From assembly GCA_019186965.1 (NCBI GenBank), contig JABARV010000002.1, positions 440,737 to 504,736 on the forward strand: a stretch of DNA of 64,000 bases, written 5' to 3'. This stretch comes from Turneriella sp. (lineage in GTDB: Bacteria > Spirochaetota > Leptospiria > Turneriellales > Turneriellaceae). Under the pieces are notes generated by a model, which had not been told where the DNA came from, did no database searches, and was given only the letters and a program-made list of their open reading frames with translations. Both the position numbers and the translations under genes were made by a program. Shown here in pieces: positions 26,822 to 34,641 of this stretch; the first letter of the stretch is position 1, and every line of letters begins with the position of its first letter.

Positions 26822-28237
26822 CTAAATGTTGTTGCAGGATCCACTGTTACGGCACCTGCGCAAGTCCATTACAGCTTTTTCGTTAAGGAGAGCCATCGAG
26901 GCATGCACATTTTGGGAAGCCCAAGTAAAGAGGCGATCCCAAACGGCATGGTTGTTCGTCGTCATTTTGTCGTAACCCGCACGGTAGCGGATGTGGTACG
27001 TCAAAAAAGCTTGTTCAAAAAGGATTTTATAGGCATCCCCAATGGGTAAATTATACCTGTTTTGCCGTGAATTTGCATACGCCTGGGTATTTGTGTAATC
27101 TTCGTAATTTTGCCCGCCAACGGCTTCCCCAACTTTTCGTTTTCCGTACTGGTCTTCTGCCCAGCCTTCGATATCGGTGTGGTTATACCCTGTGGATACC
27201 CAAACGTGCGTCATTTGCGCAAAATCGCCCAAATAGTGGTGGTTGGGGGTATAATAAAGTACTTGGTCTCCCGACACAGTATAGTAGCGGTTCACGACCA
27301 CTCCTGTTTGTAGGCTGTGGTTGCGGCTTTGCAAACCTTCGAGCCAAGCTTCGTTAAAGTAGAATGTCCCTGCATTGTACCCAGGCTCCCACGTAATCCA
27401 ATCTTGATCGCCGACAAAAACACTTCCCGCGATTTCAAGAAGATCTGTCATTCTTTTAACATTAGGAATTTGGTAAATACCGTCGACTTTTATCCCTTCG
27501 TCGTTACAAGGGCCAATGAGTATTGTGTCGGAAAGGCAGTTGTAGTTAGAAAGGGGATCGTTACCCAAACGCTTACTCGTGCTTGGATTTCCCAAAACTG
27601 TGGTAGAATTGTTTTGCATGTAGTCCACTGCGGGATTTTCTTTTAACGCAAAACTCAACCCTAAATACTCTGCACAGGCAGAGTGCGTACACCCCACAGG
27701 GTCTATGGAGAACGAAGAAGCGTTTAATCCAAACGCAAGCAACGAGTCTAAACCAAACGTTTCACCGTAGCCGTAAGTACCATTGTATCCATAACCGTCG
27801 AATGTATTGTAGTTACTGATCTCTAAATTATTTCCTGCGGCGTTATACTTCTTTAAGTTAATAAAGTGTGTATAGCTTGTTACATTTTGGCCAACAGCAT
27901 TCCAGCTAAAAGGTAAAATAGGATGTTCGATAAAAACATCTTGTACATAGTCCATTTTATCGGCGCCAACACGGTTCATCCCGATAGCGCCGCACTGGAT
28001 ATTGAGCGAATCTCCCGAAGCGCTTCCCCCCAACGCAACACACAACCCGGTGTACCTTCCTTCGGCTTTTGCTACAAGGTAATTTGCCGCCCAACGCATT
28101 TGGTTTGTCCCTTGGAATTCCATAAAAAGAAATGCGTCTTCGGGTAAATTTTGGTGTACGTGGAATGCATACGCAAAAAGCGGCGTAGTAGATATAGTAA
28201 AAATACCAACTAAAAGTGCAATTAACCGGCTAAACAA
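26822..28237 (-). CDS. Secreted zinc-dependent phospholipase C / P1-nuclease-like protein
   Basis: The 471-residue protein starts at TTG 28237, chosen because GAGGG lies seven bases upstream and the resulting N-terminus is a good signal peptide (MFSRLIALLVGIFTISTTPL, then FAYA). A metal-site pattern typical of the PLC/P1 nuclease superfamily appears in NHHYLGDFAQMTHVW (about 344-358) and GYNHTDIEGWAEDQYG (about 360-376), with further His at HVHQ near the mature N-terminus, as in enzymes using the N-terminal residue as ligand. Paired Cys (CTHSAC, CLSDTILIGPC) support export. It would cleave phospholipids or nucleic acids outside the cytoplasm. It is third in an operon, 59 bases after the S1P-lyase-like gene. 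Confidence 0.65.
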   Translation of the reverse strand: MFSRLIALLVGIFTISTTPLFAYAFHVHQNLPEDAFLFMEFQGTNQMRWAANYLVAKAEGRYTGLCVALGGSASGDSLNIQCGAIGMNRVGADKMDYVQDVFIEHPILPFSWNAVGQNVTSYTHFINLKKYNAAGNNLEISNYNTFDGYGYNGTYGYGETFGLDSLLAFGLNASSFSIDPVGCTHSACAEYLGLSFALKENPAVDYMQNNSTTVLGNPSTSKRLGNDPLSNYNCLSDTILIGPCNDEGIKVDGIYQIPNVKRMTDLLEIAGSVFVGDQDWITWEPGYNAGTFYFNEAWLEGLQSRNHSLQTGVVVNRYYTVSGDQVLYYTPNHHYLGDFAQMTHVWVSTGYNHTDIEGWAEDQYGKRKVGEAVGGQNYEDYTNTQAYANSRQNRYNLPIGDAYKILFEQAFLTYHIRYRAGYDKMTTNNHAVWDRLFTWASQNVHASMALLNEKAVMDLRRCRNSGSCNNI

Positions 28238-28296
28238 TGCTTTTCCCTCTATGGTATAATGCCACCCTATACCGTTTAGTGCCAAATTTATCTTCT

Positions 28297-29838
28297 TTAG
28301 ACCCTGTAATACGCATCCATATACGTTTTGAGTAAATCCCCCACGACGCTACGCACGGGGAGCGTTGCCGCCATCCCGTAAATGGGGGCCGAGCTACCCT
28401 TTTCGGAAGGATTTGCTTTTACATAAGCTACTGTTTCTTTGAGTTCCTCAATAAAACGCTCTTTTATTCCAGGTTCTGCATGGCGTAGTGTAAGCGCAAT
28501 ATGGACGCACGCCGGCCTGTGGAGCCCGTTGAGCGAGTAGCCTTTGTGCGCCATGCGTTCCATAACCTTGTAGATGTCGAGGCTTTCAGAGGCAAACGCG
28601 ATTACGTAAAGAGGATTGCCTAAAACCTTAAGTTCTGGGATTTTTCGGATTTCTTCCTTAACATAGTCTGCAGTAGCGAGTATCTTCTTCGTCGCATTAA
28701 GGTAGCCTTCTTCGCCCATAGACATAAGCGCTGCCCAGCACGCCGCTGAAAGCCCTCCGGGGCGCGAACCAGCAAACGTGGGAGAAAAGTACATTCCCCC
28801 CGGCCAGTTCGAAGCGGTAAAAAATTGGTGGTGGCGTATTTTTTCGTTACGGTATAAAATTACCGAGGTTCCCTTCGCTGCATAACCGTACTTATGCGTA
28901 TCGACAGAGATAGAAGTTACCCCCGGAAGTTCAAAATCAAACTTGGGAACATTATACCCCAATTTTTTTGCCCACGGCAAAATAAAACCACCCAAACACG
29001 CGTCGGTATGGAAAGGGATTCTTTTTGCGCGTGCAAGCTCCGACATTTCTTCGATGGGGTCGACCATACCATGGGGAAAAGTTGGTGCAGAACCCACAAC
29101 GACAACGGTGTTGCGGTTAATTGCGCGTTTAACTTCGGCAACATTTGCCCTAAACGATGCGTCAAAAGGAACAAAACGAATTTTTATGTTAAAATATTGC
29201 GCCGCTTTGTGGAACGCAACGTGCGCAGTTGTGGGGAGCACCATTTCGGGATGCCGTATACCGCGCTCGTGGTACGCCATGTCACGGTACGTTTTCATTG
29301 CAAGCAGGATGCTTTCGGTTCCCCCCGACGAAACAGAGCCACAAAGATTTTCACGCGCTTCTTTGGGCGCATTTTGCGAGAGCATTCCCGCAGTCATCGC
29401 GATAATTTCGGCTTCAAACTTACTCGCGCTCGGCCATAAATCTGTATGCAAAGGATTCGATTGCGAGTGGAGCGTATACGCTTTGTTCATAAAGTCGATA
29501 TGTGTATCGTCGCCGTGGTATACCGCGCCCGAAACATACCCTTCGTGCCATTTGTGGCGCTCCGCCTCTTGCATCGCCTTTAGTTCTTGCAAAACGGCAT
29601 CGCGCTCTTTTCCTTTTTTGGGAAGGTTTCGGTTTACTTCAAATTTATCGCGGTACGGCTTCATGTCTTTTGCAACAGTTTCCAAAACCTCTTTGGCCTG
29701 CGCGTCTATTTGGTCGCGTACAATACCTTGCGATTTAATAAAACGGTCGAGATCGGGGAAGCGCTCCAAAATACCTTCGACAATTGCGAACACCTCGGGA
29801 TATTTTTTTTGGTACTCAGCGATTATTTCTGGATCCAT
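28297..29838 (-). CDS. PLP-dependent lyase, sphingosine-1-phosphate lyase-like
   Basis: The 513-residue protein matches the sphingosine-1-phosphate lyase pattern of the group II decarboxylases: GYVSGAVY near 100-107, SVSSGGTESILLAMKTYRD near 168-186, PFHTDACLGG (Asp for the pyridine nitrogen, about 279) and the cofactor lysine in VDTHKYGYAAKGTS (Lys near 316). S1P lyases split phosphorylated sphingoid bases to phosphoethanolamine and a fatty aldehyde. The usual N-terminal membrane anchor of eukaryotic enzymes is absent, as in bacterial ones. Start ATG 29838 has AAGGAG six bases upstream. It follows the FGGY kinase gene by 23 bases. A glutamate decarboxylase-like activity is the main alternative. 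Confidence 0.85.
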   Translation of the reverse strand: MDPEIIAEYQKKYPEVFAIVEGILERFPDLDRFIKSQGIVRDQIDAQAKEVLETVAKDMKPYRDKFEVNRNLPKKGKERDAVLQELKAMQEAERHKWHEGYVSGAVYHGDDTHIDFMNKAYTLHSQSNPLHTDLWPSASKFEAEIIAMTAGMLSQNAPKEARENLCGSVSSGGTESILLAMKTYRDMAYHERGIRHPEMVLPTTAHVAFHKAAQYFNIKIRFVPFDASFRANVAEVKRAINRNTVVVVGSAPTFPHGMVDPIEEMSELARAKRIPFHTDACLGGFILPWAKKLGYNVPKFDFELPGVTSISVDTHKYGYAAKGTSVILYRNEKIRHHQFFTASNWPGGMYFSPTFAGSRPGGLSAACWAALMSMGEEGYLNATKKILATADYVKEEIRKIPELKVLGNPLYVIAFASESLDIYKVMERMAHKGYSLNGLHRPACVHIALTLRHAEPGIKERFIEELKETVAYVKANPSEKGSSAPIYGMAATLPVRSVVGDLLKTYMDAYYRV

Positions 29839-29861
29839 GGTAACTCCTTTAGTGTCGAAAC

Positions 29862-31442
29862 TCAATGCGTTTTGTTGAGGCGCTTGTGGATTTTCTTATG
29901 CGCCTCGTACACATTCTTAAACTCGGCGTACAGTGTATCGTAAATACCTTGGTGCGCTGTATTGGGTGTATATGTTTTCTGGATTGCAACCCGGTTTTTT
30001 ATATCGCTAAAACGGAAGCGCCCTAAAGACACCCCCGCCAAAAGCGCTACCCCACGGGCGTTTGCTTCGACAGGTTCTTTCACTTGCCGAATTTCACGGT
30101 TTAATACATCTGCGTGGATTTGGCACCATAGATCGGAACGCGCACCGCCCCCAATCATATTGATAAACGGTACTTTGCGGCCAATAAATTCTTCAACCGC
30201 TTCGAGTAACCAACGCGAATTATAAGCAACCCCTTCCATTACAGCGCGGATAAGGTGCGCACGCGTCGTGTTGATAGACATGTTAAAAAATCCACCACGT
30301 ATTGTATGGTCTTCGACAGGCGTTCTTTCGCCCACAAGCCACGGAGTAAAAATGAGTTTATCCGAACCTGCAGGAATTACCGCAGCCATTTCGTTAAAAA
30401 TTTGGTATGCATTCGCTGGAGCGCCTTGCGGGGTAAGTGCATCCTTGGGAAAAAGTATTTTGTCACGCAAATACGTAAGCGAATAACCGGCTGTTTCTTG
30501 TTCGTTTCCAATAAGATATTTTCCCGGAACTGCCGAGGGGATTGTCGCCATATTGTTACTGGGTGATGTTTTTTTGAAAGGAACGTGGCATGTAAGCCAG
30601 GAGGATGTACCAATGTAAAGGTGCGGCGTAAAGTCGTCGACTGCACCTGAACCCAACGCTGCAGAGTGTACATCGGGCGTTCCCATGACAACTTTAGTAC
30701 CTTCCAAAATACCTAAATCCTTCGCGGCGTTAGGGAGAATATCCCCCAAAACGTCTGTTGAAAGGTGTATCTCGGGAAGTTTTTCTTTTGCAACGCCCAT
30801 TGTTTTAAGGAGCGAGGGATGGTAATAGACTTTGTTGAGGTCGCGGTTATCGGTAACCCAATGGAGCGCTATCGCATCTTGTGCGGTGGCAAATTTTCCT
30901 GTAAGTTTTAAATTCAAGTAATCTTTCGGCTCAAGAAATTTATACGTGTTCGCGTATAAATCTGGCTTTTCGTTTTTGATGTAAAGTATATGCGCGATAG
31001 AATCTTTTCCTGAAAGCCCTGGCATTCCAGCAGTAAGCATTACCCAGTGCGCAAGCTTTGTTACGTCGTAGCCTTGGAACTTAAGCACACTCGATCCCAT
31101 TGCTTTAGCGACATGCTTTGCGCCACGCGAATCCATCCAGATAATTGCGTTGTGTAGATTTTTTCCTTTTTCGTCGACAGGAACCGTGCCAGACCACTGC
31201 GCGGTCACGGCAACGGATTGGATTTTTTCGAGCGGTACAATATTTTTTGCAAGAAGCCTTTTCGACGCCGTACAAATCGCCTTCCACCAGTCGTCAGGGT
31301 TTTGTTCAACTCCACCGCCTTCAAAAGAAATAAGTTCGGTCGCTTCAACTTCGCACGCGAGCACCTCGCCCTGTTCGCTCACTAACGCGACTTTAGGGCC
31401 AGAAGTTCCTAAGTCAATGGCGAGCACATAAAAATCAATCAT
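29862..31442 (-). CDS. FGGY-family carbohydrate kinase (xylulokinase-like)
   Basis: The 526-residue protein has the two-domain FGGY kinase layout. The N-terminal phosphate loop is VLAIDLGTSGPKVALV, and AVTAQWSGTVPVDEKGK and IIWMDSRG match the substrate part. The C-terminal ATP part has LYIGTSSWLTCHV, LVGERTPVEDHTIRGGF and NMIGGGARSDLWCQIHADV. Most similar in style to xylulokinases, but substrates vary widely in this family. It starts a three-gene operon with a S1P-lyase-like enzyme and a PLC-like protein, so its substrate may be connected with lipid headgroups or backbones rather than plain sugar; this is inference. GTG 31451 is an alternative start. Confidence 0.88.
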   Translation of the reverse strand: MIDFYVLAIDLGTSGPKVALVSEQGEVLACEVEATELISFEGGGVEQNPDDWWKAICTASKRLLAKNIVPLEKIQSVAVTAQWSGTVPVDEKGKNLHNAIIWMDSRGAKHVAKAMGSSVLKFQGYDVTKLAHWVMLTAGMPGLSGKDSIAHILYIKNEKPDLYANTYKFLEPKDYLNLKLTGKFATAQDAIALHWVTDNRDLNKVYYHPSLLKTMGVAKEKLPEIHLSTDVLGDILPNAAKDLGILEGTKVVMGTPDVHSAALGSGAVDDFTPHLYIGTSSWLTCHVPFKKTSPSNNMATIPSAVPGKYLIGNEQETAGYSLTYLRDKILFPKDALTPQGAPANAYQIFNEMAAVIPAGSDKLIFTPWLVGERTPVEDHTIRGGFFNMSINTTRAHLIRAVMEGVAYNSRWLLEAVEEFIGRKVPFINMIGGGARSDLWCQIHADVLNREIRQVKEPVEANARGVALLAGVSLGRFRFSDIKNRVAIQKTYTPNTAHQGIYDTLYAEFKNVYEAHKKIHKRLNKTH

Positions 31443-31512
31443 GCCACACACCGATAGCCTTGGAGTCTTTGTAAACTAAATTGTGGTGGATATCGCTGCC
31501 ACAGGGCTCGTA

Positions 31513-31659
31513 CATAGGAGCCTGTGCGCCAACTCGCTGGAGCAATTTTTTTGAGAATTTTTGTACGCTATTTTGCACTTTTAAGCGAACCGCGTACAAA
31601 AATTCTCAAAAAAATTGCCTCTTCATAAACACTACACGAGTTGGCGCACAGGCTCATAG
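31513..31659. repeat. Nested inverted-repeat element (MITE-like or long hairpin)
   Basis: The outer arms GAGCCTGTGCGCCAACTCG (31518-31536) and its exact complement (31637-31655) enclose inner arms of 27 bases at 31542-31568 and 31592-31618, also exact. A loop of 23 bases lies between. No ORF is inside. Fragments recur at 15731, 51547, 61997 and 62688. It lies between the promoter side of the FGGY operon and the repeat at 31671, in a stretch of over 300 bases without genes. Confidence 0.85.
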
Positions 31660-31670
31660 TTACCCCCCCT

Positions 31671-31772
31671 CAACGAAACCGCCATTTTTTCACTAAAATC
31701 GCTCGTAGGGATAGTTATCCCCTAATGTGACATAATATAAGGTAGTTATCCCCTAATGCGACATAATGCGAC
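31671..31772. repeat. Copy of the GTTAYCCCC region of 7343-7443
   Basis: Bases 31671-31736 match 7343-7408 at 59 of 66 positions. GTTATCCCCTAATG occurs at about 31713-31726 and again at about 31746-31757, each followed by GACATAAT; a GTTACCCCCCC lies just before, at about 31659-31669. The gene that goes with this region at 6845-7270 is absent here, so it is an orphan control region or a deletion remnant. Confidence 0.65.
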
Positions 31773-31794
31773 AGAAATTGAAGCCAAGCGTATT

Positions 31795-32547
31795 TTACCA
31801 ACAGATACTACTCACGAAACGGTTTTCGTTCCCCTGCAATTGGGCAATAAGAGAGGCGCGTAAACACTCCACCTTGTCGACAGGGTCTTCTTTATCCCAT
31901 GCCTCCATAAGGCGGCGCATTTTGCCCCCTAAAATTCCACGCTTGGGGTATGCGTCGTCCATATAGAAATAAACGCGTGCAATGTCGCCTCGTATATCGC
32001 GCCTTGGTTCGATGGTTTTTCCTTCGATATAAAATTCACAAGCGCCGTAGCGCTTTTCTTTTGTGTCCACAATTCCATAGCGGTAGTTACTCCTATCGCC
32101 GTTAAGCTCACCAATTGCTGGATAAAGATTGTAGAGGTCGGCTTCCATGCGGCGAAATTCGGAGCTTACCTTGCGTGCGCACAACCTTCCTTTGAAAGTT
32201 CGCCCATCGCGCCGTATACACTCTTCGTGGCCTTCGCGCCATTCAACAAAACTACGGCCAAAATTTTCGGCGGGGACAACGTGCTCCCACTCAATACGAT
32301 TTGCACGGTTATTCTCGCGGCGTGGAACATAACCGCACGATGCACGATCGATTTGGCCATCTTTGATACGGCAGTTACAGTAAAATGTATACGGATTTTG
32401 TTCGATTAATTTTTTCGCTAGCCTTTTTGCTTTTGCAAAAGAAAAAATAGCCGTATTGCCGTTAGCCCAAAATGATGCGCTGGAAAATAAAAAAACGGCA
32501 ACAAAAATAACTTTGGTATTTCGCAAATTTTTTGTAGCTACGTGCAA
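31795..32547 (-). CDS. Endonuclease I family protein (periplasmic DNase)
   Basis: The 250-residue protein begins with a signal peptide (VIFVAVFLFSSASFWANG). It has the EndA/Dns pattern: YTFYCNCRI with paired Cys, RIEWEHVVPAENFG carrying the catalytic His, then EADLYNLYPAIGELNGDRSNYRYG, which holds the metal-binding Asn. Several Cys pairs suggest disulfides. The enzyme degrades DNA outside the cytoplasm. Length is normal for the family. It is transcribed away from the upstream helical protein gene on the same strand, 16 bases after it, and is the last gene before the repeat-rich gap. Confidence 0.93.
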   Translation of the reverse strand: MHVATKNLRNTKVIFVAVFLFSSASFWANGNTAIFSFAKAKRLAKKLIEQNPYTFYCNCRIKDGQIDRASCGYVPRRENNRANRIEWEHVVPAENFGRSFVEWREGHEECIRRDGRTFKGRLCARKVSSEFRRMEADLYNLYPAIGELNGDRSNYRYGIVDTKEKRYGACEFYIEGKTIEPRRDIRGDIARVYFYMDDAYPKRGILGGKMRRLMEAWDKEDPVDKVECLRASLIAQLQGNENRFVSSICW

Positions 32548-32563
32548 ACGAAAATTTTGCCTT

Positions 32564-33736
32564 CTAAATTTTACGCAACCATCCCAAGCGGTCTTTAAGA
32601 AGCGCTTGGTCTATTTGCGCCTGTGCATCTTTAATTATTTTACGGTCAATTGTTTGCGCGATACGCTCTGCGCGTGGAATTTCTGTTTCGGGTAGAAGCG
32701 CTAAAAGACGCAATCCAAAGGGGATTAGTCCCTCTGCGTGCGCGGTTAAGATTACTTTTTTAAGAAGCGCATCTTCAAAACGGTGCGACATTGCAGAAAG
32801 GCGCTCCACATCGCGTTCGGCTAAGTGGTCTGCAATTTTAAGCGCCGTTTTTAGTTCATTCGATTCGTCTGCGGCTTCAATAAGCCCTGCGAGCGCTTCG
32901 GAATCGAGTTTAGCGCAAATGGTCGCCATGTGTGCGTACATATCAGCATTCAAATGTTTAAGGAATGCGAAGATGTACACAAGCGCTCCATGCTCAAGCG
33001 CAAAGGGAACCATTCCCAAAAGCGCGTCAACCGACACACGCCCCACAAGGGATGCAAGGCGTTGGTGTTGCGCATCACTAAAATGCGCCAAAAGCCCAAT
33101 TACTGCAGGCCATAAATCTTTACGTTGCGCCGTTTCGACAAGTTCGATAATTTTCTCGTCGGCAAACCCATCGAGAAGTTTTGCGACATGCTCCTTGTTT
33201 TGTGTATAAAGGCCAACGCGTAAAAGTGATTCTGTGTCGGGGATTTCTTTTGAAAGCGCGTGTATTTTTTCGACATCCATGTAGTCGACAAATGCGCCCA
33301 TTGTAAAATATTTTTTTTCACGCGTAAGTACGCGGGTTAAATTAACAAGAACTTCCATTGGGAATGCTTCTATAAGGTGTTTTGCGCGTGCAGGCACGAG
33401 GTTTTCCGCAACTTCTGCTAAGAAATCGATATTGAGGCTTTTAGCAATCGAAACTGCATGTTTTGTATCGATATGGTATGTGAGGTTTGCGGTAATGTTG
33501 GGGCCCAAAATCGATTTCGCCACTTGAGCGTTTATAAAATTGGGCATAAATTTTGCAACCCCTGCAAGTTTTGACCACACGTTAGATGAATCGGTAAGGA
33601 GCCTATCGGAGATTGTTTGGTTCAAAACTTGAAAGTCTTCCATAGAAAGAGATCTTAAAAAATGCAACCTTTCGGTAGGTACTTTAAGGACGTGTGCGAG
33701 TTTTTCAATTTCTGTTAAAAGGTCTAAATTGGCCAT
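32564..33736 (-). CDS. Hypothetical alpha-helical repeat protein
   Basis: No named family is recognised. The 390-residue protein from ATG 33736 (MANLDLLTEIEKLAHVLKV) is almost wholly predicted helix, in units of about 30-40 residues such as AKHLIEAFPMEVLVNLTRVL, KIIELVETAQRKDLWPAVIGLL and EALAGLIEAADESNELKTALKIAD. This resembles HEAT/TPR-like or MgtE-N-like solenoids, usually protein-binding. No signal peptide or membrane segment is seen. The longer frame to 33817 is rejected since it overlaps the promoter region of the divergent SDR gene. It precedes the endonuclease gene on the same strand. Confidence 0.6.
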   Translation of the reverse strand: MANLDLLTEIEKLAHVLKVPTERLHFLRSLSMEDFQVLNQTISDRLLTDSSNVWSKLAGVAKFMPNFINAQVAKSILGPNITANLTYHIDTKHAVSIAKSLNIDFLAEVAENLVPARAKHLIEAFPMEVLVNLTRVLTREKKYFTMGAFVDYMDVEKIHALSKEIPDTESLLRVGLYTQNKEHVAKLLDGFADEKIIELVETAQRKDLWPAVIGLLAHFSDAQHQRLASLVGRVSVDALLGMVPFALEHGALVYIFAFLKHLNADMYAHMATICAKLDSEALAGLIEAADESNELKTALKIADHLAERDVERLSAMSHRFEDALLKKVILTAHAEGLIPFGLRLLALLPETEIPRAERIAQTIDRKIIKDAQAQIDQALLKDRLGWLRKI

Positions 33737-33829
33737 AGAAAACCATTGTTCACAAGCGACGTTAGAGGGAAATTCATAAACATTCTTGGGTATCGGTTGA
33801 CGCACAATACTATACACAAATATTTCCCC

Positions 33830-34576
33830 ATGCGTATCGAAAAAAACACGTTCCTTGTTACAGGGGGAAGTTCGGGTTTAGGGAAGGCAACGGTTGAGGA
33901 CCTTCTTAAACGCGGGGCAAACGTTGTCATCGCCGACACTGCACCAACACAAGAAACCCACAACGGCAAAACAATATTTGCCCAAACAGACGTTACAAAT
34001 CCCGAGTCCATTGAACGCGCTGTTTCTTTAGCATTCGATACATTTGGTTCGCTCAACGGGGTTGTCAACTGTGCAGGCGTGGGCACGATTGTAAAAACTG
34101 TCGCGAAAAAAAGGTTTGGCGCACTCGACGCCGCACGGCGCGTTATCGAAATTAACCTTTTAGGAACGTACAACGTGTTAAGTATCGCAGCTTCTCGCAT
34201 GGCAGAGCAAGAACCCACCCCCGATGGCGAACGTGGAGTCTTTATCAACACAGCGTCGGTTGCTGCGTTTGATGGCCAAGTGGGCCAAGCCCCGTATTCA
34301 GCTTCTAAAGGCGGCATCGCAAGCATGACCCTCCCTTTAGCGCGAGAGATGGCAGCGTACGGTTTTCGCGTCGTGGCAATTGCGCCAGGTGTTTTTGATA
34401 CCCCAATGATGGCACGCCTTCCTGCAAAATCGAGAGATGCCCTTGTAGAGTCGATTCCATTCCCGCGCCGCTTGGGTATGCCCATTGAGTTCGCCTCGCT
34501 TGTTGCACATACCATCGAAAACGTGTACATCAATGGAGACATAATCCGGTTGGATGGCTCAGTGCGGATGCCTTAA
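33830..34576 (+). CDS. Short-chain dehydrogenase, 3-hydroxyacyl-CoA dehydrogenase type 2-like
   Basis: The 248-residue protein has the classical SDR layout: Rossmann motif TGGSSGLGKAT near 9-19, VVIADTAP giving an NAD preference at the end of beta-2, NCAG near 80, active Ser in NTASVAAFDGQVG and the YSASK catalytic pair near 155. The C-terminus (PFPRRLGMPIEFASLV...YINGDIIRLDG) is like the HSD17B10 group, which oxidise 3-hydroxyacyl-CoA and steroids. ATG 33830 gives the normal N-terminus; the frame is open upstream to 33746 but the extra residues do not fit. It is divergent from the helical repeat gene. Confidence 0.88.
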   Translation: MRIEKNTFLVTGGSSGLGKATVEDLLKRGANVVIADTAPTQETHNGKTIFAQTDVTNPESIERAVSLAFDTFGSLNGVVNCAGVGTIVKTVAKKRFGALDAARRVIEINLLGTYNVLSIAASRMAEQEPTPDGERGVFINTASVAAFDGQVGQAPYSASKGGIASMTLPLAREMAAYGFRVVAIAPGVFDTPMMARLPAKSRDALVESIPFPRRLGMPIEFASLVAHTIENVYINGDIIRLDGSVRMP

Positions 34577-34641
34577 TATTTTTTCAAAGTAAATTTTTTT
34601 TATTTACCCAGTTTCTTAAAGATGAATGCTGCCGTATTCCT

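Noticed and set aside
28943-29878. A 311-residue ORF antisense to the S1P-lyase-like gene
   Set aside because: The minus-strand protein has all family motifs and a good ribosome site. The plus-strand translation is Ser/Arg/Cys-rich and resembles no protein, as is typical of a shadow frame.
34577-34641. AT-only inverted repeat GTAAAT...ATTTAC as a terminator after the SDR gene
   Set aside because: The stem is only six weak pairs around a T-run, too weak to call.
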